From: Alistipes muris
GTDB lineage: Bacteria; Bacteroidota; Bacteroidia; Bacteroidales; Rikenellaceae
Direction of reading: 5' to 3'
Assembly (NCBI RefSeq): GCF_943193205.1
Contig: NZ_CALPDD010000012.1
Span: 1-64,000 of the forward strand
DNA: 64,000 nucleotides
The notes beneath the pieces are model-generated. The model had not been told where the DNA came from. It made no database searches and saw only the letters and a list, made by a program, of their open reading frames with translations. A program made the position numbers and the translations under genes. This document shows positions 8,326 to 16,362 of the stretch, piece by piece (the stretch's first letter is position 1; the number at the start of each line of letters is the position of its first letter).

Positions 8326-9152
8326 GGCAGCACGGTTTGCGGGGAACGGAGACCGAACATGCGCTCGGCGTTGGCGGAAGTTATGGCGGCGATGCGCTCG
8401 GGGGTCGTGTTTTTCAATTCGGCGACCTTGGCGCATATATAGGTAAGGTAAGCGGGTTCGTTGCGCTTGCCCCGGTGGGGTGCCGGGGTGAGGTAGGGGC
8501 AGTCGGTTTCGAGCACGAGGTCGCCGGGCTCCATGCAGCGCACGGTGTCGGCGAGACGGCTGTTTTTGAAGGTGACGACCCCGCCGATGCCGAAAAGAAA
8601 ATCGCCGCAGGCCCTGAGCCTTTCGTAAGTCGCGGCGTCCTCGCCGAACGCGTGGAAGACGCCCCGCAGCCCGCTGCCGCGGAACTCCTCGACGATGGCG
8701 AGCATCTCGGGCCACGCGCTGCGTGTATGCACGGCGATGGGCAGGCCGAACTCCAGGGCCCATTCGCACTGGCGGCGGAACGCTTCGGTCTGTTCGCTGC
8801 GGAAATCGGCCGACCAATAAAAATCGAGCCCGATTTCGCCGAGGGCGCAGAATCCGGCGATTCCCTCCGGCGGATTTTTCAGATACTGCCCGACCCGGTC
8901 CAGCTCCTCGCGCCAACGGGGATTGTCGTTGACCGACGTGGGATGCAAACCCATCATAGGAAAACAACGGTCGGGGTGGCGGCGGCAAAGGGCGAACAAC
9001 TGCCGATGGCTGGCGGAATCGATGGCCGGGAGCACGAACCGCCCGACCCCCGTTTCGACGGCCCGGGCGAAGACCGCGTCGCGGTCGGTGTCGAACTCGG
9101 GCTCGTAGAGGTGGCAATGGGTGTCGGTCAAAAACATGGACGGCGGATTCAT
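8322..9152 (-). CDS. tatD: TatD-family metal-dependent DNase
   Basis: A TatD-type hydrolase (3'-5' exonuclease on single-stranded DNA/RNA) with the TIM-barrel metal ligands in order: TDTHCHLYEPEFD at the N-terminus, LGEIGLDFYW, AVHTRSAW, FHAFGED and LETDCPYL. The start is a choice: ATG at 9152 (276 residues) lies 5 nt after a TAATTTTG promoter box (9165-9158), matching the near-leaderless pattern of other genes here; ATG at 9137 begins right at the conserved domain and is the alternative. It overlaps ansA downstream by 4 nt. Confidence 0.92.
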   Translation of the reverse strand: MNPPSMFLTDTHCHLYEPEFDTDRDAVFARAVETGVGRFVLPAIDSASHRQLFALCRRHPDRCFPMMGLHPTSVNDNPRWREELDRVGQYLKNPPEGIAGFCALGEIGLDFYWSADFRSEQTEAFRRQCEWALEFGLPIAVHTRSAWPEMLAIVEEFRGSGLRGVFHAFGEDAATYERLRACGDFLFGIGGVVTFKNSRLADTVRCMEPGDLVLETDCPYLTPAPHRGKRNEPAYLTYICAKVAELKNTTPERIAAITSANAERMFGLRSPQTVLP

Positions 9153-9157
9153 GACCA

Positions 9158-9165
9158 CAAAATTA
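9158..9165 (-). promoter_or_regulatory. -7 box (TAATTTTG) for tatD-ansA
   Basis: Consensus TAnnTTTG on the minus strand, ending 5 nt before the possible ATG at 9152. Confidence 0.5.
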
Positions 9166-9194
9166 GGAAAAAATCCGGAAGCCGAGCCGCCGGG

Positions 9195-10295
9195 TCACAA
9201 TTTCATGTACCGATTGCCGGGCAGCTGCCGCAGGGCGCCTGCGAGCTCGAGCCCGAGCAACAAGGCGGCCAACTCGCCGGGTTCGAGCCCGGCGAGCTCG
9301 CGCAGGGTCTCGATAGAAAACGGGTCGGAGGTGGTGAAACAGGCGAGCAGGCGGGTCTCGTCGGGAGTGAGGGGCTGCGGCTCGGACTGAGGACGGAGAA
9401 CCGCGGGCTCGGGCTCCAAATCCCAACCGAGCTCGACGATGATGTCCTCGGCCGAGAGGACGGCCTGCGCCTTACGGCTGCGAATCAGAAAGTTGGTGCC
9501 GGCGGACGAACGGTCGGTGACGCGGCCCGGAACGGCCATGACCGAACGGTGGTACTCGTCGGCAAGCCGGGCCGTGACGAGCGACCCGCCGCTGTCGGGC
9601 GACTCGACGATGACGCACCCGGCGCTGAGGGCGGCGATGATGCGGTTGCGGGCGATGTAGGCGGTACCGTATTGCCGTGTTTGGCTGTTCAACTCGGTGA
9701 CGAGAGCGCCGCCGTGGTCGAGCATGTCGCGGGCGATGGCCGTATGGTGGGCGGGGACGATGTTCGGCAGGGAACACGGCAGGACGCCGACGGTGGGGAC
9801 CTCGGCCCCAAGGGCCGCCCTATGCGCGGCGGCGTCGATGCCGAAAGCGAGCCCGGAGACGATCGTGAGCCGGGGAACCCGCTCGGCGAGCCGCTCGATG
9901 AGCCTGCTGCACACGACCTGCCCGTAAGGAGTGACTGCGCGGGTGCCGACGACGGAGAGACAACGCTCGGCGAGCCGCTGCGGATTCCCCTGCACGTAGA
10001 TGACATGCGGGTAATCGGGAATCTCGCGCAGGAGTGGCGGGTACTCGGGGTCGGTCGATGCGATGGGGATGATGCCGTGCTTGCGGCAATATTTCAACTC
10101 CTTTTCGGCGGAGGAGAATCCGGCGCGCCGAACGATTTGCCGGGCGAGGTCGGGCCGCAGCTCGGCCCGGAGGGTCAACTCTTCTTCTGCCGCCGCGAAA
10201 ATCCGCTCTGCCGACCCGAAGCACTCCAACAGATGCACGGCGCCTTTCACCCCGATTCCGGGCGTGAACTGCAAGGCGATGTCTTCGATGGTCAT
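9195..10295 (-). CDS. dprA: DNA-processing protein DprA (Smf)
   Basis: 366 residues. DprA binds incoming single-stranded DNA during natural transformation and loads RecA. The Rossmann-fold core is clear: CLSVVGTRAVTPYGQ, then TIVSGLAFGIDAAAHRAAL, then ARNRIIAALS and VVESPDSGGSLVTARLA, with the AVPG motif and SAGTNFLI. A helix-hairpin-helix-like N-terminus (about residues 1-60) and a C-terminal winged-helix (about 300-366) complete the usual layout. The start at 10295 is the first ATG before the domain; longer readings run into the tRNA promoter region. Confidence 0.94.
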   Translation of the reverse strand: MTIEDIALQFTPGIGVKGAVHLLECFGSAERIFAAAEEELTLRAELRPDLARQIVRRAGFSSAEKELKYCRKHGIIPIASTDPEYPPLLREIPDYPHVIYVQGNPQRLAERCLSVVGTRAVTPYGQVVCSRLIERLAERVPRLTIVSGLAFGIDAAAHRAALGAEVPTVGVLPCSLPNIVPAHHTAIARDMLDHGGALVTELNSQTRQYGTAYIARNRIIAALSAGCVIVESPDSGGSLVTARLADEYHRSVMAVPGRVTDRSSAGTNFLIRSRKAQAVLSAEDIIVELGWDLEPEPAVLRPQSEPQPLTPDETRLLACFTTSDPFSIETLRELAGLEPGELAALLLGLELAGALRQLPGNRYMKL

Positions 10296-10442
10296 GGCGG
10301 CTATTAATAAATGGTGCTTCTGGGTCGGATGCGGCGGCCGAACGCTTCGGGGCTTCGGGCCGCTGTCGGGGCAACCTATCCTATGTAAAGATACTCCATT
10401 TGTATGAAACAGAAAAATATATTGGCCCTTTTCGGCGAAAGA

Positions 10443-10473
10443 TTTGCTTTTTGCAGAATTGTTCGTATATTTG
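10443..10473 (+). promoter_or_regulatory. Promoter of the tRNA-Cys gene
   Basis: TTTG at 10443-10446, a 19-bp spacer and TATATTTG at 10466-10473 match the Bacteroidetes consensus exactly. Transcription would start near 10480, about 47 nt before the tRNA. Confidence 0.75.
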
Positions 10474-10526
10474 CATTCCCGTTGGGCCGCAGCGTTTCGC
10501 ATGGGCTGGTCCGCGGGACATGTTTT

Positions 10527-10597
10527 GGTCTGATGGCCGAGTGGCTAGGCAAAGGTCTGCAAAACCTTGTACAGCGGTTCGAATCCGCTTCAGACCT
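10527..10597 (+). tRNA. tRNA-Cys (anticodon GCA)
   Basis: The 71-nt sequence folds as a standard cloverleaf: acceptor arms GGTCTGA/TCAGACC, D arm GCC/GGC, anticodon stem AAGGT/ACCTT around the loop CTGCAAA, and T arm AGCGG/CCGCT around TTCGAAT. The anticodon GCA reads Cys codons, and the discriminator base is T (U73), as expected for tRNA-Cys. The 3' CCA is not encoded. It sits at the left edge of the AT-rich island, with its 3' end facing the island. Confidence 0.96.
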
Positions 10598-10605
10598 CGA
10601 AGAAG

Positions 10606-10641
10606 CCGCGTTGTAGATGCCTGCAACGCGGTTTTCCTTTT
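10606..10641 (+). terminator. Terminator of tRNA-Cys
   Basis: An 8-bp stem CCGCGTTG/CAACGCGG with a 10-nt loop, followed by TTTTCCTTTT. It begins 9 nt after the tRNA. Confidence 0.85.
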
Positions 10642-10670
10642 GATTTGTCATACATTTGCAATACCCACCT

Positions 10671-10901
10671 CTATTCAGTCTCGATCTCTTTAATATGAGA
10701 CAATAAGCTATGCAAGTCCAGATGAATTTGGTTGGTTGCTCGTTTCATTTTATCATCTAATTCTTGCCATCTCTTTTTGGCTGCATTTGATTTGATAGCT
10801 TCCTCATATGCTCCAACAACATGTTCTACTTCTTTTTCCAAAGTATGCGATAACTGAAATATCGTTTGTTCATCGAATATAAGACGGACGACATTTCCCA
10901 T
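10671..10901 (-). CDS. Small acidic/helical protein, last gene of the cargo operon
   Basis: 76 residues, mostly charged and predicted helical (EKEVEHVVGAYEEAI, then KKRWQELDDKMKRATNQ). No domain recognised. Its start overlaps the end of the 62-residue gene by 32 nt in another frame. Either the two are separately translated by coupling, or one gene of about 130 residues has been split by a frameshift near 10903. It ends 30 nt from the tRNA-Cys terminator. Base composition matches the AT-rich cargo operon. Confidence 0.55.
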   Translation of the reverse strand: MGNVVRLIFDEQTIFQLSHTLEKEVEHVVGAYEEAIKSNAAKKRWQELDDKMKRATNQIHLDLHSLLSHIKEIETE

Positions 10902-11058
10902 TCAACTCTACAACCTTATTAAATAATCTTTGAGCATTTGATTTATACTTAAATCCATTCGGCTTTTGAGTACCATATCCATGTACATACTCTCCATAAG
11001 GTGCTGCAACTAATGAATCATATAGTTGTTTTATTTCTAATAACAATCTATTTTCCAT
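10870..11058 (-). CDS. Small protein following the radical SAM gene
   Basis: 62 residues, no recognised domain; contains an AAPYGEYVHGYGTQKPNG loop and a basic/helical second half (NAQRLFNKVVELNG). It starts 10 nt after the radical SAM stop, so it belongs to the same transcript. It may be the N-terminal half of a gene continued by the overlapping 76-residue frame: a +1 shift within GAATGGGAAATG would join them. Confidence 0.5.
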   Translation of the reverse strand: MENRLLLEIKQLYDSLVAAPYGEYVHGYGTQKPNGFKYKSNAQRLFNKVVELNGKCRPSYIR

Positions 11059-11068
11059 AACAATATAT

Positions 11069-13108
11069 TTATTTGATCTTTTGCGTCCTCCTTAATTCTT
11101 TGAGCGGATTTTGGTCATATACTTGTTTTAGTTTATACAGATCCGTATTAGGTTCGATAATAGCTTGTCGATAGCTGATATAATATCCTAATAACGTATC
11201 GACATAAGAATTTCCGGTATGATATGATTTGCTGAAATCATTTTTATGAATAATATTCAACGCCATTTCCCATTCTTCGGATGATACATTTTCCTTGCAA
11301 GCACAAAAGGCTTTCCACCATGCATGTGTTGACGCATTGCATATTGAATCGTTTCCTAAAATTTCAATAGCCGTTTTTTTCCCTCCATTTTCAAGCCCAA
11401 GCCATTCGAAGAAATAACGATAAATAATCATAGTTTCAGGCATCTCAAGGAGTTTATGGTACTCTTCGATATTTTCACCAAAGGCTTTCATGAAAAATGA
11501 TGTCCCCTTGCCTATTTTACCCTTTGTACTATTGAGAACTGCTTGAATAGCCCGAATATACTTGCGATTCCAATATTTGCCAATATAGTCCCGATTGTGA
11601 GAATAATCTTCTTCCATATCCGTAGTGCGACGGATTGGATGGTATTTCATGGGGAAAGAATATATGCTCACATTTAGCCTATCACACAATTCTACATTGA
11701 TTCTTAATCGATGATATAAATCATCTGGGTGATCATCAAAGTTATATAACAAGTAGTTGGAGAAATCTTTCAGTCCAACCTTACTGCTCATTTCAATTGC
11801 ACGAGTATATTGTGCTTCTGTTTTTATATTGTCGAAAGCTATTCTTAATGGGCGTATTGCGATTCGGCTTAACTGCTTAACATTCTCTTCAGTAAATAAA
11901 CGAGCATCTACGCCTTGGTTAAAATCGACATAACGATGACGAGGAGCAGGTTTGAAATGTTTTTCGTATATATCTTTTATTTCGTCATATGCGGCAAGAA
12001 GATGTTCTTTTGTAGTTGTAAGAAGCTTATTGATTTTATATCTTTCGAAAACGATTTTATACACCTCGAATGATTCTTCGCCTTTTAATTTTTGGTAAAA
12101 CTCCATAATTAAAGACTGGGCTTTTCTAATATTTGCCCGTTCGTTAATCACAGGAATAGAGCGTAAATGAGCAATGGATAATGCAAGCAAATCCGGTTGA
12201 ATAAATTTAGCATCTTTACCAAATCCGCAAGCTATAATATCATCGATAATTGTATTGAACTCTGAAGAAGCCAATATGTTATTATCCATTAATAAAAGGT
12301 CTTTTTGGTCACCGTATTGTTTTCGGGTTTCTTCGATTCTCTCTCGAAGTGGAATATAGGAGTTATATACAGGCTCTAATTTGGGTACTGCGCAAAATGG
12401 GCATTTTCTTATACAACCACGTGTAGTATATCCATAATACGCATTGTTCATTGGGTATTTGTATTCAATTTCATCGAGAATTGAATAGTCCAAAGGTAAA
12501 TTATCTATGATGAGTTGATTTCCTTTATCCAATTGCCCGGGTTTATTCAAAATCCCCTCAAACGGTTTAATCCCGGTTGCCTCATAAACCTCCTTTGCTT
12601 GGATGGTGGCTAATACACCTCCTACCATCATATTTTTGGTATCCTTAACTAGTTTCTTTGCAAAATTGATGGTGTCAATAGTAATGCTCCAATAGAATGT
12701 GAACAAAGTTGTTACGAAAACACGGTCCCATTCCGGTTCTTTTTCCCAGCTTTTCTTCCAATAATGATCTTTAAACTGATTGATTTTGTCTGTCAAAAGA
12801 ATCTCCATATTTGTAGAGCTAATCGGGATTTGAGATAAGAAATCCTTTCGTTTTGTACGAATATACTCTACAAACAAATCTTTGTAAAGATTCCAGTTAA
12901 CGCTTTCATCTATTTTATAGAACTCATCGATACAATTATTGGCGATGCGCTCTATAACAAACTGTTTTAAATCTCCTTTATAGAAAACGACTTCATGACC
13001 TAACATTTTATGATAGGTCGATAATTTCATAAGTCCGATTGGTGGATACTTATTTGAGTAGTTAGGCTCTATAAGTAGTATCTTTAACTTTTTTCGTGGT
13101 CTTGCCAT
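11069..13108 (-). CDS. Radical SAM protein with B12-binding-like N-terminal domain
   Basis: 679 residues. The N-terminus (ILLIEPNYSNKYPPIGLMKL, residues 10-29, then GHEVVFYKGD) has the Rossmann-like pattern of B12-binding radical SAM proteins, but I see no DxHxxG cobalamin motif. The radical SAM cluster site is GCIRKCPFC (Cys 232, 236, 239), binding a 4Fe-4S cluster that cleaves S-adenosylmethionine. Later blocks include DFNQGVDARLF and the NYLLYNFDDHPDDLY strand typical of the barrel. The C-terminal 250 residues are unassigned. Substrate unknown. Its ATG overlaps the upstream stop by 1 nt (TAATG), so it is coupled to the GHKL gene of the nurA-herA operon. Confidence 0.85.
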   Translation of the reverse strand: MARPRKKLKILLIEPNYSNKYPPIGLMKLSTYHKMLGHEVVFYKGDLKQFVIERIANNCIDEFYKIDESVNWNLYKDLFVEYIRTKRKDFLSQIPISSTNMEILLTDKINQFKDHYWKKSWEKEPEWDRVFVTTLFTFYWSITIDTINFAKKLVKDTKNMMVGGVLATIQAKEVYEATGIKPFEGILNKPGQLDKGNQLIIDNLPLDYSILDEIEYKYPMNNAYYGYTTRGCIRKCPFCAVPKLEPVYNSYIPLRERIEETRKQYGDQKDLLLMDNNILASSEFNTIIDDIIACGFGKDAKFIQPDLLALSIAHLRSIPVINERANIRKAQSLIMEFYQKLKGEESFEVYKIVFERYKINKLLTTTKEHLLAAYDEIKDIYEKHFKPAPRHRYVDFNQGVDARLFTEENVKQLSRIAIRPLRIAFDNIKTEAQYTRAIEMSSKVGLKDFSNYLLYNFDDHPDDLYHRLRINVELCDRLNVSIYSFPMKYHPIRRTTDMEEDYSHNRDYIGKYWNRKYIRAIQAVLNSTKGKIGKGTSFFMKAFGENIEEYHKLLEMPETMIIYRYFFEWLGLENGGKKTAIEILGNDSICNASTHAWWKAFCACKENVSSEEWEMALNIIHKNDFSKSYHTGNSYVDTLLGYYISYRQAIIEPNTDLYKLKQVYDQNPLKELRRTQKIK

Positions 13109-14676
13109 TATGCTTCTACAAGTTCTCTTATAGCTTTTCGTTGTAGTTCTCTAATTAATTTATCCTGTGAAACCGGACAGTTCTTTTGATACGACATACA
13201 TACCTTGCGAATCAATGCCACTTGATCTTTGGTGTAATGACTATTCAATATCTCAAAGCTGTCAATTTCTGGCTTAACCTGCGGAGCCGAGATTGATATA
13301 GGCTCAGATACAGGTACATGCGCTATTTCTTTCGTATTTGTGCTGGCTTGTATATCTTTGATTCGCCGTTTATATGATTCTAATACCTTCTGTGCTACCG
13401 GATTGGTTGCATTCTTGGACTTGGCGATACTTTCGAGTTTTTTATTTGCCTCGTTTAATTGTTTTTGAGCATCATCGAAGCCTTCTGACGTGGGTGCTTG
13501 TATTGTTTTATAAGCGTCAACGTATCGTTCAACGGCTTTCTTGGTATCATTCGCTAAATGATATAATTTAACCAAGCTATCGAAGAAATCTCGGATTTGG
13601 CACTTTAGACATTCGGCTTCTGGGGTAGGAGCCAATCCATCACGGGCACTATTTAGTTTGATTTTTTGATTTGCAATATGGATTTCACCATAAAAGTATT
13701 TATTACCGCGGGTTTCATTGCGAGGGAAATATGTTGTTAACATATCAGCCTCTCCGACTTGAATATTATGTTTTCGGAGCCGAAATTGGCTGTTCGTGTC
13801 TGATACGGGAATTGCTTTGGTAAAATCGGTCAAGGCATACCAGCCCCATGCTAACAATCCGTATGTATCATCTTTCAACGAAAAATATTCTAATCCGTTA
13901 ATTATATCATTTGTTCCAACGACACGCAACCCGTATCGTTTTTCTATTGCCGTGCCGTTAATTGAGATTGGAAAATGTCCAACATTCTTTTGTAGATCTT
14001 CATACTCCCCTGACACACTGGTCATAATCAATTGATTTCTAAATTGAGCTGAATAATCGACGGGGGCAACCTCCCTTAAATAGTCTGCAATAATGTCTTT
14101 GCTCAACAACGATGGATATTGTAAATCAATATCGTATAAAGTAACTATGAAATAATGGTCATCTTTATTTTCATCGTATAAATTGCGAGATGACGCAGAG
14201 TCGATTACATCCGTGGCATCGCGTTTATCATTTTCGTCATTAAGAATAGCCTTGATTTTATCAATATCGAAAACAATTTCCGAAGCAAGTTCTTCTCCTT
14301 TGTAGGTTGTTCTAAATGATAATTTTTTACAGAAATAGCCGCCAACTAATCGACCTATGCCGAACTGACCTGCGGACGATTCTCCGTCCTTATCGGAATC
14401 TGCTATATCCAGCAAAACGGATTCGACTCGTTCTACGGGTATGCCAATGCCATTATCCCTAATTTCGATAAACCTCTTGGCAGAATCAATAGTAATAGAA
14501 ATTCTACCATCGGTTATAGCTCCTAAAATACCGTGATTGACGGCATCATTAATAGCATCACGTGCATTTTGAACATATTCACGATAGATCAACTTCTCAT
14601 CCCCATACATTTGGAACATGAGCATGTTTATCAACCCTTTACCAATACGGGATTTATGTGTTTTCAGCTCTGCCAT
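13108..14676 (-). CDS. Hsp90/GHKL-type ATPase
   Basis: 522 residues. The Bergerat ATP-binding fold is clear: N-box YREYVQNARDAI (Glu33, Asn37, Asp40), G1 box RDNGIGIP (74-80) and G2 box GQFGIGRLVG (103 on), close to the Hsp90/MutL/MORC pattern. A middle domain follows, with FRLRKHNIQVG and LNSARDGL, then a charged coiled-coil region at about 385-440 and a short C-terminal helical end. It lies 10 nt after herA and overlaps the radical SAM gene by 1 nt. Such ATPases act as clamps or switches in several prokaryotic conflict systems; the role here is inference. Confidence 0.85.
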   Translation of the reverse strand: MAELKTHKSRIGKGLINMLMFQMYGDEKLIYREYVQNARDAINDAVNHGILGAITDGRISITIDSAKRFIEIRDNGIGIPVERVESVLLDIADSDKDGESSAGQFGIGRLVGGYFCKKLSFRTTYKGEELASEIVFDIDKIKAILNDENDKRDATDVIDSASSRNLYDENKDDHYFIVTLYDIDLQYPSLLSKDIIADYLREVAPVDYSAQFRNQLIMTSVSGEYEDLQKNVGHFPISINGTAIEKRYGLRVVGTNDIINGLEYFSLKDDTYGLLAWGWYALTDFTKAIPVSDTNSQFRLRKHNIQVGEADMLTTYFPRNETRGNKYFYGEIHIANQKIKLNSARDGLAPTPEAECLKCQIRDFFDSLVKLYHLANDTKKAVERYVDAYKTIQAPTSEGFDDAQKQLNEANKKLESIAKSKNATNPVAQKVLESYKRRIKDIQASTNTKEIAHVPVSEPISISAPQVKPEIDSFEILNSHYTKDQVALIRKVCMSYQKNCPVSQDKLIRELQRKAIRELVEA

Positions 14677-14686
14677 AGTTTATACT

Positions 14687-16360
14687 TTATCCGTTGGGGA
14701 ATTGTTTGTATGTTGGTTTGGGGAATTTAATATTTACAATTGATCGTAATGCTGGATTGGAAATAATATATTCCCCAGGAGATAATCTTGTCATCATATT
14801 TTGATAGACCTTAGGCACGTATTTGTAATCGGCTTTTGATATTTCGATAGCATTAGTTCGACCATAAGCATGAGTAGAGCAATTACCCTTAACTCGATCG
14901 TGTATAGCACTTCGGAATTGCTCCACCGAAAATAGGATAATGCCTAATGATCGGCCTCGCTCTGTGATTTCCAATAATTGGCGTAGAATTGGGGAGTTTT
15001 TCGGAATATCGTTCGAGGCATATTTATTCAGTTCATCAACAAACAAAATTACCTTATCGGGAATATTATCACGGTCGGCACCCAATTTCATTTCATATAT
15101 TGCGCGGGCTACACTACCGAAAACGAAACTTTGAGAGTTTTCGTCCAATCGGGCAATATCGATTACCATAACCTGATTGGCTGTCAGGTTGTGCTGAATC
15201 TCGCTTGTGAGGTCTACTTCTCCTACGTTATCATGTATTACTTTTGAGAAAATATCATTCTTGATCGCTTTGCTAACGCATCTCTTAAATTTTCTCCAGC
15301 TGGTTACTTGAATTTCGTTCTTTACACCTCCATTGGCAGCAGTTTTTGTATATTCATCCAGCTTATCCTGAAAATCTTTCCAATTATTCACACCGGCAAA
15401 ACACCCTTCTCCATTTATGACATAATTGACGCAACTTTCCAAAGTACCAGTACTATCATCTTCATTGGCCAACAATAAATCCAATTTATCTTGAGATTTA
15501 TCATAGGTAAATTTATATGTAAAGGCTTTGTGATTTTTCTTTTGTCGTTCAACGTCTTGAGGATGGGCGTATGATTGTGCATGTTGCATCATTTCATCCT
15601 TTGTGTAAGGATAGTAATAGCGAACATTCTTAAATGGTTCTATTGATAGCCCTAAATCCGCATATATCTTTTTATCTTTCTCTGGCAGATCGGTATTCGC
15701 TTCATCAATGGCCATAAGATCTCGTCCTTTGACATTGAAAAACACAAAAGCCACACTACTTTCATCTATGTCTTTGAATTTATGCTGAATTGCATTAAGG
15801 AGGAACATCGAATAAGATGTTTTTGCCGCTAATCCTGAAATACCGGATATATTCAAATGCGCTCCGTCTGGTCCAATTATAAAGTGAGAATTAAGCTCGA
15901 CTTTGACTTTTTTGGCGGCGTTGCCTTGATACATTTCCAAATAACCGCACACCAAAGGATTTTTTACATCATTTAGTCCTAAAGCTGTTCGGATATCCTC
16001 CTCGTCACAAAGCGAGACTTGTTTGCCATCAAGTACTGGAGTATAAATATCATCAGTATTGCAAACGACCTTTGCTTTTACGTAATTCATTCCAAGCCGA
16101 TTCATTTGCCCAATAGAATCAGCGGTATCACCAAAATTACTTGATATAAAATTCGTGAAATGGCTCGCTGCGTCCGTTACATGCGTAATTTCTTCGATAA
16201 CTCCATATGTAATAGACTTATTGTTATTAGAGGATACATGTTCAACTTTAACTATGTCGAACGGGCTCAAAATTTGTCCTTTATCTGTCCAAAAATAGAA
16301 ATTATCAATTGTAGATGGCATCTTTTCAGTTGCTGATACCTTTCCAATAACCTGCAACAT
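14687..16360 (-). CDS. HerA-like DNA-pumping ATPase (DUF87 type)
   Basis: 557 residues from the ATG at 16360, which lies 2 nt after the nurA stop. The N-terminus (MLQVIGKVS, ending near residue 60) resembles the HAS-barrel domain of HerA. The P-loop is at 173-182, GISGLAAKTS: the usual Gly before Lys is Ala. Walker B is VILFVDELNKY (437-447), and an arginine-rich segment follows (TERGRSLGIILFSVEQFRSA), as in the FtsK/HerA superfamily. HerA forms a hexameric translocase that works with the NurA nuclease, encoded just upstream. An upstream start at 16411 would overlap nurA and is less likely. Confidence 0.85.
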   Translation of the reverse strand: MLQVIGKVSATEKMPSTIDNFYFWTDKGQILSPFDIVKVEHVSSNNNKSITYGVIEEITHVTDAASHFTNFISSNFGDTADSIGQMNRLGMNYVKAKVVCNTDDIYTPVLDGKQVSLCDEEDIRTALGLNDVKNPLVCGYLEMYQGNAAKKVKVELNSHFIIGPDGAHLNISGISGLAAKTSYSMFLLNAIQHKFKDIDESSVAFVFFNVKGRDLMAIDEANTDLPEKDKKIYADLGLSIEPFKNVRYYYPYTKDEMMQHAQSYAHPQDVERQKKNHKAFTYKFTYDKSQDKLDLLLANEDDSTGTLESCVNYVINGEGCFAGVNNWKDFQDKLDEYTKTAANGGVKNEIQVTSWRKFKRCVSKAIKNDIFSKVIHDNVGEVDLTSEIQHNLTANQVMVIDIARLDENSQSFVFGSVARAIYEMKLGADRDNIPDKVILFVDELNKYASNDIPKNSPILRQLLEITERGRSLGIILFSVEQFRSAIHDRVKGNCSTHAYGRTNAIEISKADYKYVPKVYQNMMTRLSPGEYIISNPALRSIVNIKFPKPTYKQFPNG

Positions 16361-16362
16361 AA

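Noticed and set aside
8337..10307. Plus-strand frame of 656 codons over tatD and dprA
   Set aside because: Antisense to two well-supported genes and low-complexity in content.
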